DNA of 5,753 nucleotides from an uncultured Subdoligranulum sp. (GCA_900772715.1 CAAGRN010000122.1:1-5753), one strand, 5' to 3'; shown: positions 1 through 5,747, counted from the stretch's first letter. A program made the numbers and translations. The notes: generated from the letters alone by a model not told the origin.

Positions 1-1051
1 CCGGTGCGGGAGCAGGCGGCGCGGTGGGTGTGCGCAGGCTGCTGACGGCGGGCATCGACAGCGGATCCATACCGAAGGTGCCGCCGGGACCGATGCTGAC
101 CGGCTGCAGCGGGTCGTGCGCCACGGCGTCCTGCAGGGTCTTGTCGGTGGGCTGGGGACCCAAGTCAACGTCAAAATCCGGGCGGCGCGCAGCGGGTGCG
201 ACCGGCGCGGGCGGCACGGGGGCTGCCCCGGCGGGGGACTTGTGCAGGTCCGCCATAACGTCGTAAGCCGGGTAATGCGGCTTGTCGGGTGCGATGGTCT
301 GGGTCAGGTTTTCGACGGTTTCTTCATCCTTGCCGGCTTGAAAAAGCGGAGTGTCGTAGGCGGTTTCCTGCGCGGCGCGCTCGGCACGGAAGGCTTGCAT
401 TTTATCATACTGCGCACCGATGAATTCCACCACATCCACGGGGGAAATGGCAAAAAAGAACATAAGACCGAGCATAAATACCAGAATGACCAGCACGTTG
501 GACGCCGGGCGCCCAAACAGCGCCAGCAGCACGGCACCCACCGGGGCGCCCAGAACGCCGCCCTCCCAGAAATAAGTGGACGCGCGGGTGTACAGCAGCT
601 TGACAGCCTCCCACGCGCTGACGTTGGCAAGGTTCAGCCGGGAAAACACCACCGGCACCGCTGCGCAAAGCACGCCCATCAGCGATACCTTGGCGGCAAA
701 TACGCCCACGCGGTAGCCGCTTGCCAGCAGGTATGCCAAATATAAAAGGAAGGGACCGACAAGATAGCTCATCAGACCAAAGATGCCGAAGTACCCTTCA
801 CGGAAGGCCTTCCAGAAATTTTGCCCCGGAACCAGCACAAACGCAACGCAAAGCAGCCCCAGCCCTGCCAGCAAAATGCTGGGCAAAAAGTTGGGGTTTT
901 CTGCCCGGCGCTGGGCGCGGCGGGACGGCTGCTGGGTGCGCGCAGCGCTGCTGCGGCTTTTGGAGGACGCGGCAGAACGGGAGCGCGACGACGACGAGCT
1001 TGCCCGTTTTTTACTGCTTGACGTGGATTTTTTAGAACGAGATTGTGCCAT
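1..1051 (-). CDS. ftsK: FtsK/SpoIIIE-type DNA translocase, N-terminal part (cut by window edge)
   Basis: The frame is open from ATG at 1051 to the left edge, giving 350 codons and no stop. Residues 1-50 are a Ser/Lys/Arg-rich cytosolic tail. Hydrophobic segments lie at about 56-74, 89-109, 115-136, 163-179 and 184-203, which fits the multi-pass membrane anchor of FtsK/SpoIIIE. The stretch around residues 80-109 (FREGYFGIFG, then YLVGPFLLYLAYLLA) resembles FtsK anchors of clostridia. From about 211 onward comes a hydrophilic, Pro/Ala-rich linker, also typical. The RecA-like motor and DNA-reading gamma domain would lie outside the window, so motor motifs cannot be checked. FtsK proteins pump chromosomal DNA through the closing division septum. 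The neighbouring tepA supports the call, because tepA lies near spoIIIE in Bacillus subtilis. A GAGGGG Shine-Dalgarno at 1064-1069 sits 12 nt from the ATG, slightly far; no better start is seen. Whether it should be called ftsK or spoIIIE cannot be decided here. Confidence 0.82.
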   Translation of the reverse strand, partial: MAQSRSKKSTSSSKKRASSSSSRSRSAASSKSRSSAARTQQPSRRAQRRAENPNFLPSILLAGLGLLCVAFVLVPGQNFWKAFREGYFGIFGLMSYLVGPFLLYLAYLLASGYRVGVFAAKVSLMGVLCAAVPVVFSRLNLANVSAWEAVKLLYTRASTYFWEGGVLGAPVGAVLLALFGRPASNVLVILVFMLGLMFFFAISPVDVVEFIGAQYDKMQAFRAERAAQETAYDTPLFQAGKDEETVENLTQTIAPDKPHYPAYDVMADLHKSPAGAAPVPPAPVAPAARRPDFDVDLGPQPTDKTLQDAVAHDPLQPVSIGPGGTFGMDPLSMPAVSSLRTPTAPPAPAP

Positions 1052-1082
1052 AGTGTTGTGATACCCCTCTATAACAAACGCT

Positions 1083-1106
1083 GAAAATAAAGCCAAAGGG
1101 CTTTAT
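1083..1106 (-). promoter_or_regulatory. Hairpin in the translocase leader (attenuator or weak terminator)
   Basis: On the minus strand ATAAAGCC (1106-1099), loop CTTT, then GGCTTTAT (1094-1087) form a perfect 8-bp stem followed by only three more T residues. It lies downstream of the predicted ftsK promoter and 35 bases before the start codon, so it would be in the ftsK leader RNA. The short T-run makes it a poor intrinsic terminator. It could be a residual stop for transcription arriving from tepA, an attenuator, or an mRNA-stabilising stem. Confidence 0.5.
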
Positions 1107-1121
1107 GCAATATTCCTAATT

Positions 1122-1150
1122 ATTTTATCACGGATGCGAGGGGATGTAAA
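1122..1150 (-). promoter_or_regulatory. Probable SigA promoter for the ftsK-type gene
   Basis: On the minus strand a -35 box TTTACA (1150-1145) and a -10 box TAAAAT (1127-1122) are separated by exactly 17 bp. Each box differs from consensus at one position. Transcription would start near 1115, giving a leader of about 65 nt that contains the hairpin at 1087-1106. This suggests the translocase gene can be transcribed independently of tepA. Confidence 0.65.
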
Positions 1151-1177
1151 GGGGGCGCGTGAGAGAGTTTGGCGTGG

Positions 1178-1212
1178 AGAGTTAAGAGTGAAGAGTTCAG
1201 AGTTAAGATAAG
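1178..1212. repeat. Heptamer tandem repeat (AGAGTTA type)
   Basis: Four consecutive 7-bp units read AGAGTTA, AGAGTGA, AGAGTTC, AGAGTTA (1178-1205), followed by a degenerate fifth, AGATAAG. The array is intergenic and immediately precedes the hairpin at 1214-1234, so the two may belong to one repeat element. No function can be assigned. Confidence 0.7.
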
Positions 1213-1213
1213 G

Positions 1214-1234
1214 TGTGCCAGCGGTGCTGGCACA
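1214..1234. repeat. Perfect 9-bp-stem hairpin (TGTGCCAGC / GCTGGCACA)
   Basis: TGTGCCAGC (1214-1222), loop GGT, GCTGGCACA (1226-1234). On the plus strand it is followed by TTTCAGACTTTT, too interrupted for a good terminator. No plus-strand gene lies upstream of it, so a repeat or REP-like role is more likely than termination of a local transcript. Confidence 0.65.
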
Positions 1235-1283
1235 TTTCAGACTTTTAATAAACTTACAGGTATGATTGCGAACTTTCAGTGGG

Positions 1284-1380
1284 TTTGTAGGGGCGGCATA
1301 TATGCCGCCCGCCGCAGCCGTCCCGAAAATGCGGTATAACGGGTAAACGGCACGGGACGCATATATGCGTCCCCTACAAA
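1284..1380. repeat. Paired-palindrome repeat element, copy 1
   Basis: A 97-bp element bounded by inverted copies of TTTGTAGGGG (1284-1293; complement at 1371-1380). Each end contains a perfect 20-bp palindrome: 1291-1310, GGGCGGCATATATGCCGCCC, and 1354-1373, GGGACGCATATATGCGTCCC. The interior carries GCAGCCGTCCCG (1314-1325) and TAACGGGTAA (1337-1346), which recur in copy 2. No coding capacity and no obvious target-site duplication are seen. The structure resembles a BIME (two inverted REP palindromes) or a tiny MITE; the mobilising enzyme, if any, is not in the window. Confidence 0.8.
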
Positions 1381-1415
1381 CCTGCCGGAAAAGCCATACA
1401 CAAAATACATTGCCG

Positions 1416-1505
1416 TGTAGGGGCGGTCATTGACCGCCCGTGCAGCCATCCCGGCAGCGCAACCTAACGGGTAACCCCCGCGGGCGAGCAATGCTCGCCC
1501 CTACA
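1416..1505. repeat. Paired-palindrome repeat element, copy 2
   Basis: A 90-bp relative of copy 1, 35 bp away in the same orientation. It is bounded by TGTAGGGG (1416-1423) and its complement CCCCTACA (1498-1505). Its two hairpins are 1421-1439 (9-bp stem GGGCGGTCA, one-base loop) and 1482-1500 (9-bp stem GGGCGAGCA, one-base loop). The core repeats GCAGCCATCCCG (1442-1453) and TAACGGGTAA (1465-1474) as in copy 1. It lies 66 bp beyond the tepA stop codon and could help end or stabilise that transcript, since no clear intrinsic terminator is visible at 1506-1570. Confidence 0.8.
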
Positions 1506-1570
1506 AGAGTTTATCGACAGTCTGGCGCGCCATTCATCGCGATTTTATGCGCTGCGCTAAAAAACGGAGG

Positions 1571-2299
1571 TTACTTCTCCCCTTTTCCCTGTTCGATCTC
1601 GCGGTACAAAAAACGCAGCGCGTCGGCAAGGCCGCCCAATTCGTCGATCAGCCCCTCCTTGACGGCGGCGGGTCCGTCCAACACGGTGCCCATATCCATA
1701 ACCAGCTCCCCGGTGTTGTGCATCAATTCGGTAAAGCGCTTGGCGCTTATGCCGGAATGCCCCGCCACAAACCCGGCGATGCGCTCCTGCATCTGCTCAA
1801 AATAGCGCAGCGTCTGGGGTACGCCCAGCACCATACCCGAATGCCGCACCGGGTGTACGGTCATGGTGGCGGTGGGTACAATAAAGCTGCGCCGCGCTGC
1901 GACCGCCAGCGGAATGCCGATGGAATGTCCCCCGCCCAATACCAGTGTGGCGCTGGGTTTGCCGGAGCTTGCGATCAGCTCTGCCAAGGCAAGCCCTGCC
2001 TCGACATCGCCGCCGACGGTGTTCAGGATAACCAGCAGCCCCTCGATCTCGGGGTCCTCCTCAATATCGACCAGCTGCGGGATGACGTGTTCGTACTTGG
2101 TGGTTTTCTGCGCTTCGGAGGCAAGACTGTGTCCCTCGATGGTGCCGATGACGGTCAGGCAGTGGATGGCGTGCCGCCCCTTGGTGGCGGGGACAATGCC
2201 GTCCTCGGTGATAAGGTCATGCTCCAGCCGTTTGAGGGCGGCAGTTTCGGTGGGGTTGTGCGCGGGCTTTTTGCTGCTTTTTTTGGCGTTGGGCTGCAT
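1571..2299 (-). CDS. tepA: TepA-type ClpP-family serine protease
   Basis: A 242-residue cytosolic protein with no signal peptide. It matches the TepA/YmfB branch of the ClpP fold: KTTKYEHVIPQL (66-77), ILNTVGGDVEAG (91-102, the Gly-Gly of the oxyanion region), LGGGHSIGIP (121-130) with nucleophile Ser126, and TATMTVHPVR (143-152) with His149. Asp202 is a plausible third catalytic residue, and KEGLIDELGG near the C-terminus matches the usual ClpP ending. The first 30 residues are a polar, poorly conserved extension. The start is set at 2299, not at an upstream ATG (2344), because AAGGAGG (2314-2308) sits 8 nt before it. In Bacillus subtilis this family has been linked to protein export and to degrading small spore proteins during outgrowth; its substrate here is unknown. 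Its gene is near spoIIIE there, matching the ftsK-type gene downstream here. Confidence 0.9.
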   Translation of the reverse strand: MQPNAKKSSKKPAHNPTETAALKRLEHDLITEDGIVPATKGRHAIHCLTVIGTIEGHSLASEAQKTTKYEHVIPQLVDIEEDPEIEGLLVILNTVGGDVEAGLALAELIASSGKPSATLVLGGGHSIGIPLAVAARRSFIVPTATMTVHPVRHSGMVLGVPQTLRYFEQMQERIAGFVAGHSGISAKRFTELMHNTGELVMDMGTVLDGPAAVKEGLIDELGGLADALRFLYREIEQGKGEK

Positions 2300-2381
2300 A
2301 AAATTTTCCTCCTTGTGATTGGCGGTCACCCCGTAGTATGGCAAAAAACCGCCCGGCTATGCGCGCCCGCCCATTCGGAGA

Positions 2382-2412
2382 ATTTTACAAAAACCAGAAA
2401 AAACTTAGACAA
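2382..2412 (-). promoter_or_regulatory. Candidate promoter for tepA
   Basis: On the minus strand TTGTCT (2412-2407) and TAAAAT (2387-2382) are separated by 19 bp, longer than the ideal 17. The -10 box has one mismatch and the -35 two. Its -35 lies beside the -35 of the rex promoter on the other strand, so tepA and rex would be driven back to back. The leader would be about 75 nt and G+C-rich. Confidence 0.4.
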
Positions 2413-2416
2413 AAAA

Positions 2417-2445
2417 TTGACAAACACGGAGAATCATTTTATAAT
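2417..2445 (+). promoter_or_regulatory. Strong SigA promoter for rex-tdk
   Basis: Consensus TTGACA (2417-2422) and consensus TATAAT (2440-2445) are separated by exactly 17 bp, in a locally AT-rich stretch. Transcription should begin near 2452, leaving a leader of about 105 nt that is G+C-rich and able to fold. No Rex operator of the TTGTGA-N6-TCACAA kind is visible around it, so autoregulation by Rex is not supported by this sequence. Confidence 0.85.
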
Positions 2446-2523
2446 AAACATAGAATTATCGTGGGGCTTGCCGCGAACGCCGCGCCGCAGGGCGCAAAGC
2501 GTGCGGTATGTCTTGGTATAGGT

Positions 2524-2542
2524 GCGGCTGATGCGCAGCCGC
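2524..2542 (+). promoter_or_regulatory. Leader hairpin next to the rex ribosome binding site
   Basis: GCGGCTG (2524-2530), loop ATGCG, CAGCCGC (2536-2542) form a perfect 7-bp G+C-rich stem. It ends only two bases before the AGAGG Shine-Dalgarno at 2545-2549, close enough to affect ribosome access. It is not followed by a T-run and is not a terminator. Confidence 0.5.
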
Positions 2543-2557
2543 AAAGAGGTGTTTATT

Positions 2558-3202
2558 ATGGCTATACAAAACAAGGTTTCGCTGCCGGTGATCAAGCGCC
2601 TGCCGAAATACTACCGCTATCTGACCAACCTTTCGGTGGACGGAAAGGAAAAAATCTCCTCCAGCGAATTGGCGCATATGATGGGTACCACCGCCAGCCA
2701 GGTGCGGCAGGATTTCAACTGCTTCGGCGGCTTTGGTCAGCAGGGCATCGGCTACAAGGTGGACGTGCTGCGCGCCGAGATCGGCAAGCTGCTGTTCGGT
2801 GACGGCGAGCGTCTGCCCACCATTCTGATTGGCGCGGGTCATCTGGGTTCGGCGGTGTCCAGCTTTATCAGCCGGGATACCAACGGCTACACGCTGCTGG
2901 GTGTGTTTGACATCAACCCGGAGCTGGTCGGCAAGGAGATGTGCGGTGTACCCATCTACCCGCTGCAGGAGTTGGAGAGCTTTTGCAATGAGCATCACCC
3001 CATCGTGGCGGTGCTGTGTGTCCCCCGCCAGAGCGCGGTGGACCTTTCGGGTGAGCTGGTGCGCCTGGGCATTCAGGGCTTTTGGAACTTCAGCCACTAT
3101 GATCTGTCCGTGGAATATCCGCAGGTCACGGTGGAAAATGTCCACCTGGGCGACAGCCTGATGAGCCTTGGCTACCGCCTGCGCAACACGACCGAGGAGT
3201 AA
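2558..3202 (+). CDS. rex: Redox-sensing transcriptional repressor Rex
   Basis: A 214-residue protein of usual Rex length. Residues 8-60 form the winged-helix DNA-binding domain, with LPKYYRYL (15-22) and TASQVRQDFNCFGGFGQQG (45-63), the clostridial variant of the family's signature. A Rossmann domain follows: IGAGHLG (91-97) is the GxGxxG dinucleotide loop and FDINP (117-121) supplies the Asp expected to bind the adenosine ribose. The segment near 176-206 (FWNFSH, then VHLGDSLMSL) ends in the domain-swapped C-terminal helix of Rex dimers. Rex binds DNA when NAD+ dominates and leaves it when NADH rises, controlling fermentation and respiratory genes. The start at 2558 was chosen over an in-frame GTG at 2522 because AGAGG (2545-2549) is 8 nt upstream and the alignable protein begins here. 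It is transcribed from the promoter at 2417 together with tdk. Confidence 0.95.
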   Translation: MAIQNKVSLPVIKRLPKYYRYLTNLSVDGKEKISSSELAHMMGTTASQVRQDFNCFGGFGQQGIGYKVDVLRAEIGKLLFGDGERLPTILIGAGHLGSAVSSFISRDTNGYTLLGVFDINPELVGKEMCGVPIYPLQELESFCNEHHPIVAVLCVPRQSAVDLSGELVRLGIQGFWNFSHYDLSVEYPQVTVENVHLGDSLMSLGYRLRNTTEE

Positions 3203-3216
3203 AAGGAGCGTGCCTG

Positions 3217-3828
3217 ATGGCAAAATTGTATTTCCGCTACGGCGCGATGAACAGCGGCAAGACCACGGCTTTGATGCAGGTTGCCTACAATTATAAAGAG
3301 CGCGGTATGCGGGTGCTGATCTTGAAGCCCGCGGTGGACACCAAAGGGCAGGACTGCATCGTGTCGCGGCTGGGCATAAGCTGTAAAGTGGATATGCTTG
3401 TCACCCCGGAGATGGATGTTGTCGAGCTGGTGCGCGCCGATGCCGCCGCACACGGCGCGCCTGCCTGCATCCTGTGCGATGAAAGTCAGTTTTTTACCCC
3501 CGAACAGGCGGAGCAGCTGTTCCGCGTGACGGTGGATTTAAGCATCCCGGTCATCTGCTACGGGCTGCGGGCGGATTTTATGATGCGGGGGTTCCCCGGC
3601 TCGACCCGCCTGCTGGAGCTGGCGCACACGATCGAGGAGCTGAAAACCATCTGCGCCTGCGGACGCAAAGCGATCTGCAACGGGCGCAAGGTCAACGGCG
3701 AGTATGTGTTTGAGGGGGCGCAGGTCGCCATTGACACGGTGGACGACGTGCAGTACCAAAGCCTTTGCCCCCAATGCTGGTACCGCGAGTACCGCGCATT
3801 TCTGGCACGGCACCCCAAAGCCGAGTAA
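3217..3828 (+). CDS. tdk: Thymidine kinase (type II)
   Basis: A 203-residue cytosolic enzyme that phosphorylates thymidine to dTMP with ATP in pyrimidine salvage. Walker A is GAMNSGKT (9-16); Walker B is ILCDE (85-89), with Glu89 the likely catalytic base. CYGLRADFMMRGFPGS (114-129) is the family's nucleoside-binding stretch. Zinc ligands are probably Cys146, Cys148, Cys184 and Cys187; the first pair is CxC, as I recall for the Escherichia coli enzyme, and not the CxxC seen in Bacillus relatives. Near the C-terminus GAQVAIDTVDDVQY carries the loop that closes over thymidine; it lacks the common IGG sequence. AAGGAG (3203-3208) lies 8 nt before the ATG and only 14 bp separate it from the rex stop, so the two genes are almost certainly one operon. 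No function linking redox sensing and thymidine salvage is shown by the sequence. Confidence 0.95.
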   Translation: MAKLYFRYGAMNSGKTTALMQVAYNYKERGMRVLILKPAVDTKGQDCIVSRLGISCKVDMLVTPEMDVVELVRADAAAHGAPACILCDESQFFTPEQAEQLFRVTVDLSIPVICYGLRADFMMRGFPGSTRLLELAHTIEELKTICACGRKAICNGRKVNGEYVFEGAQVAIDTVDDVQYQSLCPQCWYREYRAFLARHPKAE

Positions 3829-3842
3829 GGACAGCGCAAGAT

Positions 3843-3884
3843 ATGCCGCATTGGGTGCGAATTTGCACCGATGCGGCATTTTTT
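3843..3884 (+). terminator. Intrinsic terminator after tdk
   Basis: ATGCCGCAT (3843-3851) pairs with ATGCGGCAT (3871-3879), and GGTGC (3854-3858) with GCACC (3865-3869), around the loop GAATTT. The two helices are separated by a small asymmetric bulge. Six T residues follow (3879-3884). It begins 15 bases after the tdk stop and should end the rex-tdk transcript. Confidence 0.88.
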
Positions 3885-4063
3885 GCGCACAAAAACCTGC
3901 GTGAGAACATATCTTGCGCGCAATTTTTGCAAAATGTGCGCGATTTTTGCACGAAATGCAAATATATTGCGTAACAGCGCAGAAAAATTAAAAACCCGTG
4001 CAGAATAAACCTGCCCGCACAAAAATGGCATCTGCCCGCCGTGCGGCGAAACGGAAAACGAAC

Positions 4064-4080
4064 TTGTGCAACTTGCACAA
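4064..4080. promoter_or_regulatory. Perfect 17-bp palindrome, candidate operator
   Basis: TTGTGCAA, central C, TTGCACAA. Perfect dyads of this size upstream of a transporter gene are typical of operators for dimeric regulators such as LacI/GalR-family proteins. A further TTGTG begins at 4085, 21 bp (two helical turns) after the first. It resembles a Rex site at its outer five bases but is one base too short and has C where Rex sites have A. The regulator is not identified. Confidence 0.5.
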
Positions 4081-4188
4081 ATAATTGTGGCTTGGTTCAG
4101 TCAATTTCACGGTGGTGACAAAATAGTTACAAGCACAAAAGCAAGAAATGCGCGTTTTCCGGAATAAGAAACTAAATCGGCTATTTTT

Positions 4189-4217
4189 TTTACTGTCATA
4201 TTTTGCTATCATATAGG
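4189..4217 (+). promoter_or_regulatory. Candidate promoter for the ABC transporter gene
   Basis: TTTACT (4189-4194) and TATAGG (4212-4217) are 17 bp apart, each matching consensus at four of six bases. An overlapping alternative -10 is TATCAT (4207-4212), with five matches but only a poly-T -35. A weak core promoter would fit an activator-dependent gene. The exact start site cannot be fixed from sequence. Confidence 0.35.
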
Positions 4218-4300
4218 CAAGCGAAAGGCACACACTGCGGCGGGTGATCCCGCGCACGGAACGCCAATATAGAATCGCATTCAATTAGGAGGAAAAACGT

Positions 4301-5671
4301 ATGAAGAAGGCAATCTCTCTTGCTGTTGCCACTGCCATGACCGCCGGCTTGCTGGCCGGCTGCGGCACCGCAGCATCCAGCAGCTCCGCTGCTGCCGCCG
4401 ATTCCACCCCCGCTGCTTCCAGCTCTGGGGCTGTTGCTGCCGAGGGTCATGAGGTCAACACCACCGATCCCATCGAGCTGAGCATCAGCTGGTGGGGCGG
4501 CGACTCCCGCCACGAGGCTTACCAGAAGGCTCTGGAAGCTTTCCAGCAGAAGTACCCCAACATCACCGTCACCACCAACTACGGCGCTTGGTCCGGCTGG
4601 GAAGAAGCCCAGTCCACCGCACTGGCTGCCAACCAGGGTTCTGACGTGATGCAGGTCAACTGGAACTGGCTGTATCAGTACAGCCCCACGGCCGAGAAGT
4701 TCGTTGACCTGCGCGACTACAGCGATGTCATCGACCTGACCCAGTGGAGCGACGCCGCCAAGAACGCCTGCATCGTGGGCGATTCTCTGCAGGCTGTGCC
4801 CCTCTCCATGACCGGTCGTATCTTCTACTGGAACATGAACACCTTCAAGGCCGCCGGCATTGAGAATGTTCCCACCAGCTATGACGACCTGCTCGCCGCC
4901 GGCAAGGCTTTCAAAGAGAAGCTGGGCAACGACTACTATCCCCTGGCTCTGGGTCAGTATGACCGTATGATCCTGATGACCTACTACCTCGAGTCCAACT
5001 ACGGCAAGGCATGGGTTGAGAACAACGAGTGCCAGTACACCGAGGAAGAGATCGTTGAAGGTCTGAACTTCATCAAGTCCCTGGAGGACAACCACGTTAT
5101 CCCCAGCCGTGAGACCATGATCGCCGCCGGCTTCGACTCCATCGATAAGTCCGAGCAGTGGATCGGCGGCAAGTACGCCGGCATCTTCGAGTGGGACTCC
5201 GCTGCCAACAAGTACCAGAAGGCTCTGGAGGACGCTTCCGGCTTCACCGTCGGTGAGGAGATCAAGTTCGGCGACAAGGCCAACGGCGGTTTCTCCAAGG
5301 TTTCCATGGGCATGGCCATCACCACCTCCTGCCAGCATCCTGTTGAGGCTGCTGCCCTGATCGACTTCCTGTGGAACGGCGAAGGCGCTTCCATCCTCGG
5401 TTCCGAGTGCGGCATCCCCGCTTCTTCCGCCGGTCTGGCTGCTGCTGAGGCTGCCGGTGCTGTGAAGCCTCTGGTTCTCGAGGCCAACACCAAGGTTCTG
5501 GCTTTCGTGGACTTCCCCCTGGATCCCTACTTCGAGTCCAGCAAGCTGAAGGACACCACCGAGGGTGTTTACACCGACGTGTTCGACGGCTTCAGCTACG
5601 GCGAGTACAGCGCTGAGGAAGCTGCCGGCATCCTGCTGGATGGCGTTACCGAAGTTCTGAACGCTGCCTGA
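4301..5671 (+). CDS. Sugar-type ABC transporter substrate-binding lipoprotein
   Basis: A 456-residue extracellular solute-binding protein of family 1 (SBP_bac_1; CUT1-type importers). The signal peptide is MKKAISLAVATAMTAGLLAG with lipobox LAGC; Cys21 is the lipidation site that anchors the mature protein outside the membrane. Residues 22-50 are a Ser/Ala-rich linker. The mature domain starts near 58 with ELSISWWGGDSRHEAY (59-74), then FQQKYPNITV (81-90) and DVMQVNWNWLYQY (115-127), all typical of this family. The abundant Trp and Tyr residues suit stacking against sugars, but the ligand cannot be named. AGGAGG (4287-4292) sits 8 nt before the ATG. Codon choice is strongly biased to CTG, AAG, GGC and GCT, suggesting high expression. 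Binding-protein genes of this type usually precede two permease genes; those would lie beyond the right edge. Confidence 0.92.
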   Translation: MKKAISLAVATAMTAGLLAGCGTAASSSSAAAADSTPAASSSGAVAAEGHEVNTTDPIELSISWWGGDSRHEAYQKALEAFQQKYPNITVTTNYGAWSGWEEAQSTALAANQGSDVMQVNWNWLYQYSPTAEKFVDLRDYSDVIDLTQWSDAAKNACIVGDSLQAVPLSMTGRIFYWNMNTFKAAGIENVPTSYDDLLAAGKAFKEKLGNDYYPLALGQYDRMILMTYYLESNYGKAWVENNECQYTEEEIVEGLNFIKSLEDNHVIPSRETMIAAGFDSIDKSEQWIGGKYAGIFEWDSAANKYQKALEDASGFTVGEEIKFGDKANGGFSKVSMGMAITTSCQHPVEAAALIDFLWNGEGASILGSECGIPASSAGLAAAEAAGAVKPLVLEANTKVLAFVDFPLDPYFESSKLKDTTEGVYTDVFDGFSYGEYSAEEAAGILLDGVTEVLNAA

Positions 5672-5684
5672 TCCTACCCTATAG

Positions 5685-5747
5685 TTTCGTAACGAAAGTC
5701 GGCCCAGCCCCGTTACCGGATCAGGAAAAACAGGCCGGTGTTTTCGT
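5685..5747 (+). promoter_or_regulatory. Alternative hairpins downstream of the binding-protein gene
   Basis: ACGAAA (5692-5697) can pair with TTTCGT just before it (5685-5690) or with TTTCGT at 5742-5747; the second pairing is extended by CGGCC (5700-5704) with GGCCG (5733-5737). ACCGG (5715-5719) with CCGGT (5735-5739) is a further competing stem. The structure ends in TTTTCG, a weak T-run. It may be a partial terminator or a 3' stabilising stem between the binding-protein gene and downstream permease genes. Confidence 0.4.

Larger units (their letters stand above)
3885..4300 (+). promoter_or_regulatory. Regulatory upstream region of the ABC transporter gene
   Basis: These 416 bases hold no convincing gene and are AT-richer than their surroundings. 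They contain two 16-bp near-repeats (14 of 16 identical) exactly 20 bp apart (3916-3931 and 3936-3951), four plus-strand copies of GCACAAA (3887, 4017, 4075, 4133), the palindrome at 4064-4080, a candidate promoter near 4189-4217, a small leader hairpin GCGGG-TGAT-CCCGC (4240-4253), and AGGAGG at 4287-4292. The length and repeated motifs suggest a regulated promoter for the transporter operon. Confidence 0.55.

Noticed and set aside
116..745. A 209-codon plus-strand open frame opposite the FtsK-type gene
   Set aside because: The minus strand gives a continuous protein with membrane segments and a Pro/Ala linker over 1050 bases; this frame is rich in Gly, His, Arg and Gln with no domain.
1060..1100. 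Second ftsK promoter, TTGGCT-17-TATAGA on the minus strand
   Set aside because: Its start site would fall after the GAGGGG ribosome binding site, and both boxes are weaker than those of the promoter at 1122-1150.
1284..1505. CRISPR array
   Set aside because: The repeated palindromes are not regularly spaced identical repeats with unique spacers; they are paired inverted hairpins with a shared core.
1549..1580. Intrinsic terminator right after tepA
   Set aside because: A T-run is present on the minus strand, but the only stem before it is about 4 bp (GGAG/CTCC) and overlaps the stop codon, too weak to call.
1547..2521. A 324-codon plus-strand open frame across tepA
   Set aside because: The opposite strand encodes a clear ClpP-family protease with catalytic residues and an AAGGAGG site; this frame shows no family features and runs through the intergenic promoter region.
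2456..3223. A 255-codon minus-strand open frame across rex
   Set aside because: Rex is unmistakable on the plus strand; the antisense frame has no known motif and would cover the rex leader.
4064..4080. Rex binding site upstream of the transporter gene
   Set aside because: Only the outer TTGTG/CACAA bases match; the dyad is 17 bp and not 18, and has TTGTGC where Rex sites have TTGTGA. It is kept only as an unassigned operator candidate.
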